This document shows, one piece after another, positions 35,088-45,600 of a stretch of 64,000 nt of DNA (its first letter is position 1; every line of letters begins with the position of its first letter). The DNA comes from CAINVV01 sp037137375 (GTDB lineage Bacteria; Bacteroidota; Bacteroidia; Bacteroidales; Prolixibacteraceae), in NCBI GenBank assembly GCA_037137375.1, contig JBAXKJ010000003.1, positions 62,001 through 126,000 on the forward strand, written 5' to 3'. Made by a program: the position numbers and the translations under genes. Below the pieces are notes generated by a model. The model saw nothing but the letters and a program-made list of their open reading frames with translations, did not search any database and had not been told where the DNA came from.

Positions 35088-36308
35088 TTATTTAATATTC
35101 AGCCAAATTAATGGATTTTTAAGCATCATCGATTTTCTACCCTCATCGCCTTTATTTTTTTCGCTCAAAATTTTCCATAAATTAAACCACTCAGGGCTAT
35201 TCCCCGCTAATGTGGCAAAAAGCATGAATTGTCGGGCTTCAGGTTGCGAGTTCCAATGATCGACATCTTTGTTGCCAGTCCACTTTGACTTATCAAGTAG
35301 AAAAGGCTTCATAAAATCCAATCCTTTTCGGATACCCCGTCCATCAGGCAGGGTGTAATTCCAAAGCTCGTTCGTCTTGTCTTCCAGGATCCATAGAAGT
35401 GCAGCCGTTGCATCGAGGTTAAAGAGAGAGTAGGAGTAAGGTTTCGTTCTGGCCAACTCCTCCGGATAACTTCCGTTGGAAGCCATTTGGTTAGGTAATA
35501 ATACCTTAAGATAGTGGTCTTTGCACATTTGAAGCACTTTCTCATCTCCTGCTAACCTGGCATACGAGGCGATTTGAGCATGCCACCAGGAACCATGGTT
35601 GTTTTTTGCGTTCATTTCATCGATTCCATAGGGATGAGTCGTCAGCCAGGTGATGAAATGCTTAAACCATTCCTTAATTTGGGCTATATCTTTGCCAGAA
35701 ACATAGGGCGATTTTTCAAGAATCAGAACCGATTGTGCCACGTCCATCAACTGACCTGCATCAATTATTCCTGTACCCCGTCCCGAATTGATTCCGCGTA
35801 TAGCCTGGGCATAAAGCATATTTGGATTCATCAGGGTGGTGGTATCAATGAACCAAGCCCTCAGATGTTCCACCGCTGCGAGAACATACTTTTCCTTGCC
35901 GGTCACTATCCAGGCAGAAGTATGGGTCCCGACAATCCACGAAAAATTTCGGAGGTCATCGTCGTGGTTTTCAAATCGACCCGGAAATCTCAGACCATCA
36001 TGACGGATGAATGGTCCGTCTGGATTGGCCGGATCTGGCCACCAATAAGGTCCTTCAGAGTAAAAATCGTGTTTTCCTCCCAGACTCCGGGTGGCGGTGC
36101 TGGCCGTAACCGTTCTGGGTTTTTCATTCAGTAGTTGGTCTGCTCTTCTTACCACCCTTTCTTTTTCAATTGCAATCACTTGCTGAACAATTGAATCCGA
36201 AAATGTTTTTTTTGATGTTGTAGTTGCCCCATTCTCAGCATGGGCAAGGCCTATGCCAGTAAGTAACACCAGGACAAACAGCGTGTACAACTTTTTTAAG
36301 AATGCCAT
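35088..36308 (-). CDS. Alginate-lyase-family exported polysaccharide lyase
   Basis: A 406-residue exported protein with a signal peptide ending near LAHAEN (residue 25). It is an (alpha/alpha) toroid of the alginate_lyase Pfam type, as in PL5 and PL38. Residues 81-103 read like the family block (DFYSEGPYWWPDP, then GPFIRHDG). The catalytic Asn-Asn-His is at 236-238 (AKNNHGSWWHAQ). It would beta-eliminate uronic-acid polymers such as alginate, glucuronan or a sulfated glycuronan. It lies 23 nt upstream of a sulfatase gene in the same unit. Confidence 0.85.
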   Translation of the reverse strand: MAFLKKLYTLFVLVLLTGIGLAHAENGATTTSKKTFSDSIVQQVIAIEKERVVRRADQLLNEKPRTVTASTATRSLGGKHDFYSEGPYWWPDPANPDGPFIRHDGLRFPGRFENHDDDLRNFSWIVGTHTSAWIVTGKEKYVLAAVEHLRAWFIDTTTLMNPNMLYAQAIRGINSGRGTGIIDAGQLMDVAQSVLILEKSPYVSGKDIAQIKEWFKHFITWLTTHPYGIDEMNAKNNHGSWWHAQIASYARLAGDEKVLQMCKDHYLKVLLPNQMASNGSYPEELARTKPYSYSLFNLDATAALLWILEDKTNELWNYTLPDGRGIRKGLDFMKPFLLDKSKWTGNKDVDHWNSQPEARQFMLFATLAGNSPEWFNLWKILSEKNKGDEGRKSMMLKNPLIWLNIK

Positions 36309-36351
36309 AATTATTTTATTGGTTGTTAATTAATTGATGAATATTATAATA

Positions 36352-37854
36352 TTATTTCCCGATATCCAATACAATTCTTTTATAATCATGCATCACAGCG
36401 ATTGAGCTGTTATCGGAAACTTCAAGAATCAAATGTATCTGTCTCCCACGTGTATCTTTTGGAATTACCATACTCATTACAGGTTGGTCTGCACTGTTTA
36501 TTTCACAGTTCCCCTTGTAATTACCAGCTTCCGGATAGATCCACCAAAAGAATGATACCTGCTGATTCCTGTCTGGGTCAAAAGATGCAGAGGCATCAAA
36601 CTTGATTTTTTGTCCGGCTTTTGCATGAATTATCAGGATTCTTTTATCCTTGATTTTGTTGATAACTGCGACCGGATTGTGGTTGGTCGATTCAAAGGGT
36701 TGCACACACCAATCCATCCTGGCCTTGAAATCATCAAACTGGTGCTTGCGCCACCGCATCAATGGAGCAAATTGGTCGTTGTACGCTATTTTTGAAGCAG
36801 GATCGACCCAACTGTCAACAGTGTCCGCAAAAAGACTGAATTTTGTATAGGTCCTTTCTTTTTCTGCAATTGCTTTATGCCGCGACCAGATTGTATCTTT
36901 TTTGATGGAAGAAAAGCGACCACTCCAGCCGCCCCATCCCGGATGTAACGGGTCGGAAAGACCGGTGGTAATGAGTCCTAGCCAAGGTGCAGTTCCTCCT
37001 CCCTCCAGAAATTCTGCCTTATTCTTCAAAATGCGGTCAGGATACAGCGCTCCGAGGGCGCCATGACCCGACTGGATATTCTCCTTCGACCATTCCCTTT
37101 GCCCTTCGTTGGTGTATGGATAGGGTTGCCAGGTGTAGGGACCTGCATTCGGACTGATTTTTTCTCCTGGACCAGCATAGGCATAGGTCTGGTAATTGCT
37201 TCTTATCCAATGAATTTCCGGATATCTACTCACGATCCACGCACCGGCATCATCCTGTGAGCCGTTCTCAAAAACAATTAGTTTTTTGATCAATGCCCCC
37301 ATTTCAGCTTGTGAATGGGATCTTTCAAGGTCAATTATCGCTTGTGCCAAGGTATTGGATCCTGCATTCACTACGATATAAACTGGTCTTGGATCGTCTT
37401 TCTTGAGGGCTCTGATGATAAGTTCTGATCCGGGTGTTGACTTGCCCGGACCCGTATCTGCCATCCCATAATCCGCTTGACCCGACCTGATAATACTGCT
37501 TAAAAATTCTGGAGTTGGCCAGTTGGCAGCATGTTTCTTCAGATTTTCATACACTTTGGAATAGCCAGTAACAAGTGTATCAAATAATTCAGGATGAAGG
37601 ATGCTCTTGTAAGGATTAGTGACCCTGTAATTTGAATTTAAAAATATTCCAGAGACCGCAATTAATCCTTCCAGGTCCAATTCGTTGGAATACATCAACA
37701 GGTGTATTATCTGCTGCTCCTCATCGCGCTCATTCCCCATATCGGCAAGAACAATAAGACGATGCCTCGACACCGAATGGTCAATCTCTCCTTTAATTTG
37801 CTGACAATTAAGGAATATAAGCATTACCAGATATAGGGGCAGTATTTTCTTCAC
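36352..37854 (-). CDS. DUF1593 (nucleoside hydrolase-like) protein
   Basis: A 500-residue exported protein read from GTG at 37854, since the following MKKILPLYLVMLIFLNC-type stretch is a lipoprotein signal (Cys17). The DUF1593 domain resembles inosine-uridine hydrolases: VLADMGNERDEEQQIIHLL matches the metal-binding start, with later AGSNTLAQAI and FENGSQDDAGAW segments. The last 100 residues form an Ig-like domain (FDASASFDPDRNQQVSFFW). The family is often found near glycan-degrading genes; the substrate is unknown. It lies in the second glycan locus. Confidence 0.87.
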   Translation of the reverse strand: MKKILPLYLVMLIFLNCQQIKGEIDHSVSRHRLIVLADMGNERDEEQQIIHLLMYSNELDLEGLIAVSGIFLNSNYRVTNPYKSILHPELFDTLVTGYSKVYENLKKHAANWPTPEFLSSIIRSGQADYGMADTGPGKSTPGSELIIRALKKDDPRPVYIVVNAGSNTLAQAIIDLERSHSQAEMGALIKKLIVFENGSQDDAGAWIVSRYPEIHWIRSNYQTYAYAGPGEKISPNAGPYTWQPYPYTNEGQREWSKENIQSGHGALGALYPDRILKNKAEFLEGGGTAPWLGLITTGLSDPLHPGWGGWSGRFSSIKKDTIWSRHKAIAEKERTYTKFSLFADTVDSWVDPASKIAYNDQFAPLMRWRKHQFDDFKARMDWCVQPFESTNHNPVAVINKIKDKRILIIHAKAGQKIKFDASASFDPDRNQQVSFFWWIYPEAGNYKGNCEINSADQPVMSMVIPKDTRGRQIHLILEVSDNSSIAVMHDYKRIVLDIGK

Positions 37855-37912
37855 CCGGAATTGCGGTTAGTATTATTCATAATGTCGCTCTATAATAAAT
37901 TGACCAGGGATC

Positions 37913-37940
37913 AAAAAAACCGGTCTTCATTTCGGGTTTA
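37913..37940 (-). terminator. Weak hairpin with T-run on the - strand
   Basis: AAACCG and (G)GGTTT can pair around a short loop, and a seven-T run follows on the - strand. It lies about 130 nt after the cupin-like gene stop. The stem is short, so this is tentative. Confidence 0.35.
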
Positions 37941-38068
37941 TTTTAATGAACTCCTGAATGTTGGGCGAACCTGAAATATAGCCAATTGATGCCAAAAAAA
38001 GATCTGTTTTGGTGACTGTCCCGATATAACAACGATTGCCAGTATTTTTCTCATGACTGAAAAAGCTA

Positions 38069-38734
38069 TTATTCTGCATCTTTAGGCAACTTGAACTCAA
38101 TAACTACATTAAACAAAGAAGTATCCTTGCTTAAATTCTTAACCACGTGAACCATTGGCTCAGCGAATTTGGCAGTATTGGGGACTTGAATGCCCCCTCC
38201 CGGAGATCCGTTTGGTTTGAACCTTGGATCGGTTAATTGAACATTGTTAAGCCGGACTACCACCCGCTGGGCATGACTGTGAAGTTCCCTGGTGTCACCG
38301 GGCGCAAGACGTTCCTCGAATACTCTGAACTGTGAATCTTCGTACACAATAGTATTTTTGAGTGGTTCAACCCATTGTTCTGGTCTCTTGAGTGGAGGGT
38401 GATTTAGTTTAAAAGCTACTTCGAAAAATTCACCGTTTGGTGGCAGATAAGATTCATTTCTGAGAAACACGGCAATCTGACCACGATCCAGTTCCATGGT
38501 TCCCCTTGAACTTTTGATTTTCAACTTATTAAGTGCAACAATTACCCTGGTTCCAAAACCAGGAGTCTCAGGAGCTATACAAGCTGTCGAATTGTGAAGG
38601 ACCCGGACATACTCGTTGTCAATTTCAACCTTATCTTCATCCCCCTTTACTTGTGGTATCATACCAGGAATCCGCGAAAAGGAGTCAGCTGCAAAGGTCA
38701 ATAAGAGAATTATTACTAAATATATAGCTTTCAT
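38069..38734 (-). CDS. Exported tandem cupin-like protein
   Basis: A 221-residue exported protein with a signal peptide at residues 1-20. Two cupin-like halves are visible: residues 35-115 (VLHNSTACIAPETPGFGTRV, MELDRGQIAVFL) and 125-215 (FEERLAPGDTRELHSHAQRV). The second has a His-Ser-His pair that could bind metal; the first lacks it. I cannot name a function. It sits 9 nt after a sulfatase gene, so it is co-transcribed in the second glycan locus. Confidence 0.65.
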   Translation of the reverse strand: MKAIYLVIILLLTFAADSFSRIPGMIPQVKGDEDKVEIDNEYVRVLHNSTACIAPETPGFGTRVIVALNKLKIKSSRGTMELDRGQIAVFLRNESYLPPNGEFFEVAFKLNHPPLKRPEQWVEPLKNTIVYEDSQFRVFEERLAPGDTRELHSHAQRVVVRLNNVQLTDPRFKPNGSPGGGIQVPNTAKFAEPMVHVVKNLSKDTSLFNVVIEFKLPKDAE

Positions 38735-38743
38735 ACCCTAAAA

Positions 38744-40333
38744 TTAGTCAACTGATTGTGTCTTTCCTTTTTTACCTTTCTTCGTGTCTGAACCTACCGG
38801 GATGGGCGCCTTAAAATCGGCTAATTTCCCATATTCTGTACAAGTCTTATTTTCGCGCTGCATACTTTCAAGGAACTGTTTCTCCAATTTTTGCTGCTCT
38901 TGTTTGTACTCTGCCTTATCAATGACACTGACTTTTTCCAGCGGATCTTTCTCGTAATCATACATTTCGCGTGCCATCACATATTTCTTGTCATAAGGTA
39001 TGTTTGTCCTGTAGCTGTCCTTCATCCATTCAGTATAACGGAAACGCGCAGTGCGGATGGTATAGCCCATCACTTTTGCCCCTTCGCGGGGATACTGGCT
39101 AAATGCATATTCGCGCAACTTAGAATCCGGATTTTTGATAGCTGGAACAAGACTGATCCCATCCAGATATTTAGGCGCCGGAATGTTCATCAGTTCGCAG
39201 AGCGTAGGATAAACATCTGTAAATTCACACAAGGTAACAGGCCTGATTCCAGGTTTCGTACCCGGAACGCTCATCATCAAGAGTGTATGGGTAGCATTTT
39301 CAAAATCAGTATGCTTGTTCCAAAGGCCGTGATCGCCCAGATGCCATCCATGATCGCCCCATAAAACGATAATCGTGTTGTCCCGGATTTTAAGGCGGTC
39401 GAGTTCATTGAGCAACTGAAGAATTTGAGCATCAGTGTAAGACATGGCGGCATAATATCCATGTATGAGCTCTTTCTGTTTGTCCACAGGCAGATGGTCC
39501 AGTTCTTTTTCAGAATAGCTGTCGAATTGCGGAATATCCGTGTAGCTTTTCAACTCACCGGAGACGTGATAGGCAATGTCGGGGCTGTTGGCGGCCTTTT
39601 TCTGAAAGGGAGCTACCTGGAAATCATTCCTGTTGTACAAATCCCAGTATTTCTTAGGAGAGACAAACGGTAGATGTGGCTTGTGGAATCCCACAGCCAG
39701 AAAGAATGGCTTACTACCCTTACTTAATTTTCCAAGTGATTTGATTGCAAGCTTTGTCAAGGCTCCATCAGCGTATGTTTCATCCGGTACATCGGCACAT
39801 TCAGTGGCTTTCCCTTTTCCCCTGGCATTGATGGAATTGGGTAATACATAGGTTGGGCACTTTGCATCTTCAAAGGGAATACTCCAGGAAGGTGCATCAT
39901 GTCCGGGGCCGGCACTCGTTGGGTGATAAATCTTACCCATGGCAGCTGTCTCATAACCCATCGTAATGAAATACTGAGGCATCGATACTGCTTTCGGATT
40001 AACCTGCCTGAAATCGGTTATCAAATCCCATACTCTGGTCTTATCAGGATGCATTCCCAACATGATACTAGCCCTCGTTGCCGCGCAGATTGCCTGTTGA
40101 CAGTAACTGCTCGTGAAGGTGATTCCTTCTTTTGCCAGCCTGTCCATTCCTGGAGTCTTTGCAAGTCGGTCGCCATATGCGCCCGTATTTGGTTTGAGAT
40201 CATCCACCGCAATAAATAAGATGTTTGGCCTGGAAGGTTTCGTAACTGGATTTGCTGCGTTGGAATAGATGGAGCTCAGTCCCAGGATTGCTAAGGAAAT
40301 TGCCGTTTTGGGAATATTGTGATTTGGAATCAT
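38744..40333 (-). CDS. Exported sulfatase, iduronate-2-sulfatase-like
   Basis: A 529-residue type I sulfatase with a signal at residues 9-26. The metal-binding start is FIAVDDLKPNTGAYGD, typical of the iduronate-2-sulfatase group. The formylglycine motif is Cys83-Ala-Ala-Thr-Arg87 (ICAATRASIMLG), with Ala in place of the usual Pro. LWGDHGWHLGDHGLWNKHT is the characteristic central block. The C-terminal tail is Lys-rich. It would desulfate uronic- or hexose-sulfate in the periplasm. It follows the lipoprotein gene by 63 nt. Confidence 0.93.
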   Translation of the reverse strand: MIPNHNIPKTAISLAILGLSSIYSNAANPVTKPSRPNILFIAVDDLKPNTGAYGDRLAKTPGMDRLAKEGITFTSSYCQQAICAATRASIMLGMHPDKTRVWDLITDFRQVNPKAVSMPQYFITMGYETAAMGKIYHPTSAGPGHDAPSWSIPFEDAKCPTYVLPNSINARGKGKATECADVPDETYADGALTKLAIKSLGKLSKGSKPFFLAVGFHKPHLPFVSPKKYWDLYNRNDFQVAPFQKKAANSPDIAYHVSGELKSYTDIPQFDSYSEKELDHLPVDKQKELIHGYYAAMSYTDAQILQLLNELDRLKIRDNTIIVLWGDHGWHLGDHGLWNKHTDFENATHTLLMMSVPGTKPGIRPVTLCEFTDVYPTLCELMNIPAPKYLDGISLVPAIKNPDSKLREYAFSQYPREGAKVMGYTIRTARFRYTEWMKDSYRTNIPYDKKYVMAREMYDYEKDPLEKVSVIDKAEYKQEQQKLEKQFLESMQRENKTCTEYGKLADFKAPIPVGSDTKKGKKGKTQSVD

Positions 40334-40396
40334 ATCGATAATTACTGGATTTAATTAAATGTATATTTATTGATTCTGCCAAATAGGTAAATTGAA

Positions 40397-41017
40397 TTAT
40401 TTGTTGATTGCGGCCTTGAAAACAGTAGTGGCATCCCCTAATTTAGTGATTGCCTCAGAAACCTGACGATCAATGGTGGTGGTGACGGCATCCCTGGTGG
40501 TTACAGCTGCAGCAATTGCTGTCGTGAAGGTAGTTTTGGCTGCGGTCGGTACTGTTCCAGTTGTGGTTCCAACTAAAGTGCTTGTATTCAGAGTGCTAGC
40601 AGTAGCAATTGCGTCATTGAGCGGACGTTTGTCGCACAGGTTAATGCCTGTCCAAAATACTTTTCCGGGAGCGCCGAGGGTGAGATTTCCTGCAACGAGC
40701 TGAGGAATGGTCACGGATGGCGAAACGATCAAGGCAGAATCAGCTTTTAATACTGTCAAATAGGCTGCTTTGACAGCGGTCAGGGCTGTTGCGGCAACCG
40801 CATTCAAAGAGACGGAATAGTTGTTTTTGTCGTATCCTACCACAGAACTTCTAACGATGGGTAATTCTGCATTGACAAATGGCTTCATTTGAGCAATGTA
40901 TTCAGGAAGTGTTTTGGGAGTCACTTCAATCATTCCTTCCTTGGCACAAGAATTGAGACCGACCGTAAAAAAGAGAAACAGAAGGAATAGTTGGAAATTT
41001 TTTCCTATGAATTTCAT
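40397..41017 (-). CDS. Small Ala/Thr-rich lipoprotein of the SusCD locus
   Basis: A 206-residue putative surface lipoprotein (signal FLFFTVGLNSC, Cys24). Residues 40-205 look like two helical-bundle units rich in Ala, Thr and Val. The segment DKRPLNDAIATAST resembles the start of FIVAR-type sugar-binding repeats, but the match is weak. Its position directly after susD (17 nt) is where surface glycan-binding proteins of Bacteroidota loci are usually encoded. The function is inferred from context only. Confidence 0.65.
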   Translation of the reverse strand: MKFIGKNFQLFLLFLFFTVGLNSCAKEGMIEVTPKTLPEYIAQMKPFVNAELPIVRSSVVGYDKNNYSVSLNAVAATALTAVKAAYLTVLKADSALIVSPSVTIPQLVAGNLTLGAPGKVFWTGINLCDKRPLNDAIATASTLNTSTLVGTTTGTVPTAAKTTFTTAIAAAVTTRDAVTTTIDRQVSEAITKLGDATTVFKAAINK

Positions 41018-41034
41018 ATAGTAGTTTTTAGAAA

Positions 41035-42609
41035 TTAATAATCAGCATTTTGAGCAATTTTCAATTTGTCATTGGCATCGATTTCCTGTTGAGGAATCGG
41101 AAGCAGCAAACGACCGGTTGTAAAGTAATTCTGTGTGGGGGGCACAATTGGATTGTACAAAGAATACAAGATTGTCCAGTCGGTAACGAATACGCTTGTT
41201 TTCAAAATGGTAATTGCTTTTTGGGGATCACCATAGGAAGTATTCATGCGTAACAAGTCAAACCAGCGTTGATCCTCAAAGGCAAATTCAAGCCGTCTTT
41301 CTTTGTAGACGGCATCCAATGCCAGCGTTGGGGAAGTGAATGCAACCAACGGGGCTAAACCGGCTCTCACCCTGATTTTATTCACATCATTATGTGCCGA
41401 GGCAAAATTGCCATCCTGTGCCATTATTTCAGCATGCATTAAAACAATATCCGCATAACGGAGTACGATCCAGTCATTTTCAGATTGATTCGCCTGAGTC
41501 ATATTGGGATCAATGTATTTTGAAGGGTAGTAAATAGTTGTCGTTTTGTTTTTGACATAGACCCTGAAGCATGAACTGATGCGGGTATCGAGTGGATTGG
41601 AATTGTAAAGATTTACCAATTCAGGCGTAGGATTGAAGTGCCCACCAGGAGTCCCGACTTTCAGGAACAAATTGGCCGTACCGTCTGGGGAAAAGAGTGT
41701 CCAGAACGGAGATCCAATGCCTGTCGTTCCGCCCAGATAGCGAACAGCAAAAATTATTTCCTTGTTCATTTCGTTGGATACATCAAAAATACTGGCATAT
41801 GGACTGAGTACAGTGCCCGCAACCGTAATCCCGGTAGACAATAAATTGTATTGGTTAGAATTGATGATCTCTTCAAGTAACCCTTTTGCAAGGGCTAAGT
41901 TGGCTGTTCCTCCGAGTGTCATATAGGCCTTTGCAAGCAGACCTTTGGCGGCCCATTTGGTTACCCTGCCCAGATCTCCTGCTGAAGAATAGGAAGAAGG
42001 CAACTGGGCGGCGGCTTTGGTGAGATCAGGAATGATGATGTCTTTGTAGATCTCTGCTACCGGTCGGCGATCAAAGGTCTTAGCTTCGTCCAGTGAGACC
42101 ACTTTGGTGATCTTAAACATATCTCCCCAAAGACTGACCAGTGTGTAATAATGATATCCCCGCATCAGCAACAATTCACCTTCATATTGGGCGCGTTGCG
42201 TTTCAGTGGTCACATATGGCTGACCAGGGGCAACAGATGGAAGGATCGAGTTGACATTCATGATGTTCTGAAAGTACTTATACCATTGGGCATACAGAAG
42301 TGGTTGACTGGTAGGTGTGCGGAAGAATTTGAGATCTGTGAGATCTACGCGTGGCGCAGAACCTGTTCCTATGCTGTTTACACAACCGTTGTCACTTCTA
42401 TTTTCTGTAAATCTCCATTCGTCCATCATAATATTCGCCATACCGGCATAACAGCCAATGATCCCTTCGTTAATGGTCATCTGACTATTATAGAAGCCAT
42501 CCTGAACCAACTTCGACTGAGGTTGATCTGTGATCATATCCTTGCAGGCTGAAAACAATATCATCACAGATATTGAGATGATGATTCTAATTTTATTTTT
42601 CATTTTCAT
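41035..42609 (-). CDS. susD: SusD/RagB family lipoprotein
   Basis: A 524-residue outer-membrane glycan-capture lipoprotein. The ATG at 42609 is preferred over a TTG two codons upstream. Lipobox MILFSAC, then the TPR-like motif GELLLMRGYHYYTLVSLWGD, IVLRYADIVLMHAEIMAQDG, and the C-terminal YKERRLEFAFEDQRWFDLLR block. All are classic SusD features. It caps the SusC channel encoded 6 nt upstream. The specific ligand is unknown but should be the glycan attacked by the downstream sulfatases and lyase. Confidence 0.95.
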   Translation of the reverse strand: MKMKNKIRIIISISVMILFSACKDMITDQPQSKLVQDGFYNSQMTINEGIIGCYAGMANIMMDEWRFTENRSDNGCVNSIGTGSAPRVDLTDLKFFRTPTSQPLLYAQWYKYFQNIMNVNSILPSVAPGQPYVTTETQRAQYEGELLLMRGYHYYTLVSLWGDMFKITKVVSLDEAKTFDRRPVAEIYKDIIIPDLTKAAAQLPSSYSSAGDLGRVTKWAAKGLLAKAYMTLGGTANLALAKGLLEEIINSNQYNLLSTGITVAGTVLSPYASIFDVSNEMNKEIIFAVRYLGGTTGIGSPFWTLFSPDGTANLFLKVGTPGGHFNPTPELVNLYNSNPLDTRISSCFRVYVKNKTTTIYYPSKYIDPNMTQANQSENDWIVLRYADIVLMHAEIMAQDGNFASAHNDVNKIRVRAGLAPLVAFTSPTLALDAVYKERRLEFAFEDQRWFDLLRMNTSYGDPQKAITILKTSVFVTDWTILYSLYNPIVPPTQNYFTTGRLLLPIPQQEIDANDKLKIAQNADY

Positions 42610-42615
42610 ATTCAA

Positions 42616-45600
42616 TTAAAAGTTCACATCAATTCCGAGCGTAAATGCCTTGGTGAGCGGGTAAGTACCTCGCTGATAACCGGCTACCAGAGGAAAAGCC
42701 TTGGAGTAAGGGCCAGTAGTAAACCGTGCTTCCGGATTTACTCCCTTGTAATCTGTTCCCATGATATAGAATAGATTCGTTGCTGTGCAATAGGCTCTTA
42801 CACTCCCTAGCTTCAGGCTTTTTGCTATCCTGGCAGGAACCTGATAACCGAGCGTAAAATCACGGAAAGCTATGTAAGAAGCATCTTGCATGACATAGTC
42901 TGTCAATTCAAGGTCGCCACCGGATGTGGTCTTATCAAAAGTTGTCTTTCCGTCACCGGGGAAGGAGGGGCTTACCCAGCGGTTGGCCAAATAAGCTGCC
43001 ACAGTGCGCAACGTTTCATTGTAATTCATATTGCCATCAATGATCTTGCCACCCTGGACTCCCTGAATCAGGAAGCTGAAATCAAAACCCTTGTATGAAA
43101 ATGTATTAGTCATACCCCAGGTGAAATCCGGGAAAGGTGTTCCCAGCACGACTCGGTCGTCAGGATTGATGGCATTGTCACCATTGGTATTGACAACTTT
43201 TAAACCACCCGCAAGAGGGGGAAACTTGGTATAAACAAAGGCTTTGCCACTGGGATCGGTTACAGTCTTTGCAGCTGCTACTTCCTCGAATGTTTTCCAG
43301 ACCCCGTCGCTTTTGTAACCAAAATATTGAATAGCAGGCTGACCAACGATTGCCCGGTAGACTTCACTTCTTTCCCCGAAATTATCCTGGTAAGTTTTGT
43401 CACCATAACTTAATAAGGTGTTTTTATTGGTGGCGAAATTGGCCGTAGTCTTCCAGGTAAATCCGCCTGAATTGATATTGGTGGTACTCAGCTCAATTTC
43501 AAGACCCTTGTTGTTAACCTTTCCGATATTGTTCCAGAAAGTCTGGTGACCGATAATATACATGGAAGGTTGTTGCAGCAAAAGCTGGATGGTGTTGGCG
43601 GTGTAATACTCTACGGTTAGGTTAATCCTGCTCTTGAACAGACCCAGGTCAATACCGAAATTCTCTTCCTGCGTTTGTTCCCAGGTAATGTTAGGATTTC
43701 CAATGAAAGCATCCGATGCAGCCATACCGGGTACCAAACTCCCGTTACCGGAGCCCGTTACATAATTGGAGGTATTGAGTCCATTCAGATAGGAATATTG
43801 TGGGATATTGTTGTTCCCTGTCAATCCATAGCTGGCCCTTAATTTCAGGTTTGAAAGCCAATCGTATTTTTTCAGGAACTTCTCTTCGGAGGCACGCCAG
43901 CCTAAGGAGGCAGCCGGGAAGGTACCCCATTTGTTTCCTTCCGCAAATTTCGAACTTCCGTCAGCACGCAAACTCGCTGAAAGGAGATATTTTCCATTGT
44001 AGGCATAAGTTAAACGACCAATATAGGAAATCAGGGCCTCTGAATAATAAAACGAGGTGGTGCCATTGGCCGCCGGACTATCCAAAATTAGTGCGGAAGC
44101 CAGGTTGAAAGACAACATATCATCATTTGGGAAATTGGTTCCGACTATTTGATTGGTCTTATTATTAGTCTTCTGGTAGGTGAAACCCAATACTCCGGAG
44201 AATTCATTAAGGCCAAACTTCTTGTTGTAGTTCAACATATTTTCGGTCAACATCTCTGTATGCAAGGTAAGTTGTCTTGTCAGTGTATTTGGATTACCGG
44301 ATTTGGAGGCGGAGGTTTTCTGCTCCATATTATATTCCTTATAATCCGCATAGGCACCACCTGTCGTCTTAAACTGTAATCCTGGTATAATATTGACGGT
44401 AATATAGGCGTTGCTCTGCAACTTGTAATCATCAGTCTGAATGTGTGTCCGCTCATTGATTGAGGTAGGGTTCTGAGCAGAAGACCCTGAAAGGCTGGCA
44501 CTGGGTATATCCCAAGTCGTTCCGTCGAGTCCAATACCTGAAAGATTAACGGCACTGAAATCACCTGCCATGGCGTAATCACCTTCAATTTTTCCTGTAA
44601 GGGCCGCAGTGGCTGCATTGTGTCGAACGGGTAACCAGGATGAACTTCGTGAAACTTCTGAGATACCGACTGCAGGGACCGTCTGTTTGCTGTAGGTTGG
44701 GGAAAGGTTAAAACCGATGGTCACCTTTTTGGACAAATTCATATCAACTTTGGCCAGAAAATTGAATTTGTCAAAATTGTTATACTTCGCAATACCCTGA
44801 TCTTTATAATAGTTTCCTGAAATAAAGTACTTGATGTCTTTGTTTCCACCAGTAGCGCTGATCTGGTAATTCTGGACTGCGCCCTGATCCCTCATGACCT
44901 CCTTGATCCAGTCGGTTGGCTGATCAATATAATAGTGTGTCATCAGCCAGGCAGCCTTGTCGGCATCGGTTGATAAGTTGAACTTCATGGTCGCAGTCGT
45001 GCCATCCACCTTTGGATCCTGCATGCGCATGGCGGCTTCATCGTATTGTAGTTGAACATATTGATCATTGTTCAGAATGGTAGGCAGTTTCAATGCTGTT
45101 TTCGGACCTGCATACATCTTAAAGTTGTATTTAGGCTTGGTGCTGTTACCGCTTTTAGTAGTTACAAGAATCACACCACCAGAGGCACGTGAACCGTACA
45201 TAGCGGCTGAAGCGGCATCCTTCAGGACTTCGATGGATTCAACATTACCCATGCTTACTGATGACAAACCATCAGGAATAGGGAATCCATCCACCACGAC
45301 CAAAGGTTGGACTGCTGCGCTGATGGATCCAAAACCACGTACGCGGATCTCTGCAGACTGTCCCGCCATAGGATCTGTTTGCTGGACCGTCACGCCTGCC
45401 ATTTTCCCCTGTAATGCCTGGCTGACATCAGATACGGGAATTTCGTCGAGGCCTTCAGTCTTTAATGAAGCAACAGATCCTGTCAGATGCGATTTTTTCT
45501 GTGTGCCATAGCCCACAACCACCACCTCGTCGATATTTTTTACATCTTCGGCCAGGACTGCATTGACGACCGAACGGCTTCCAACCTTTATTTCATTGAC

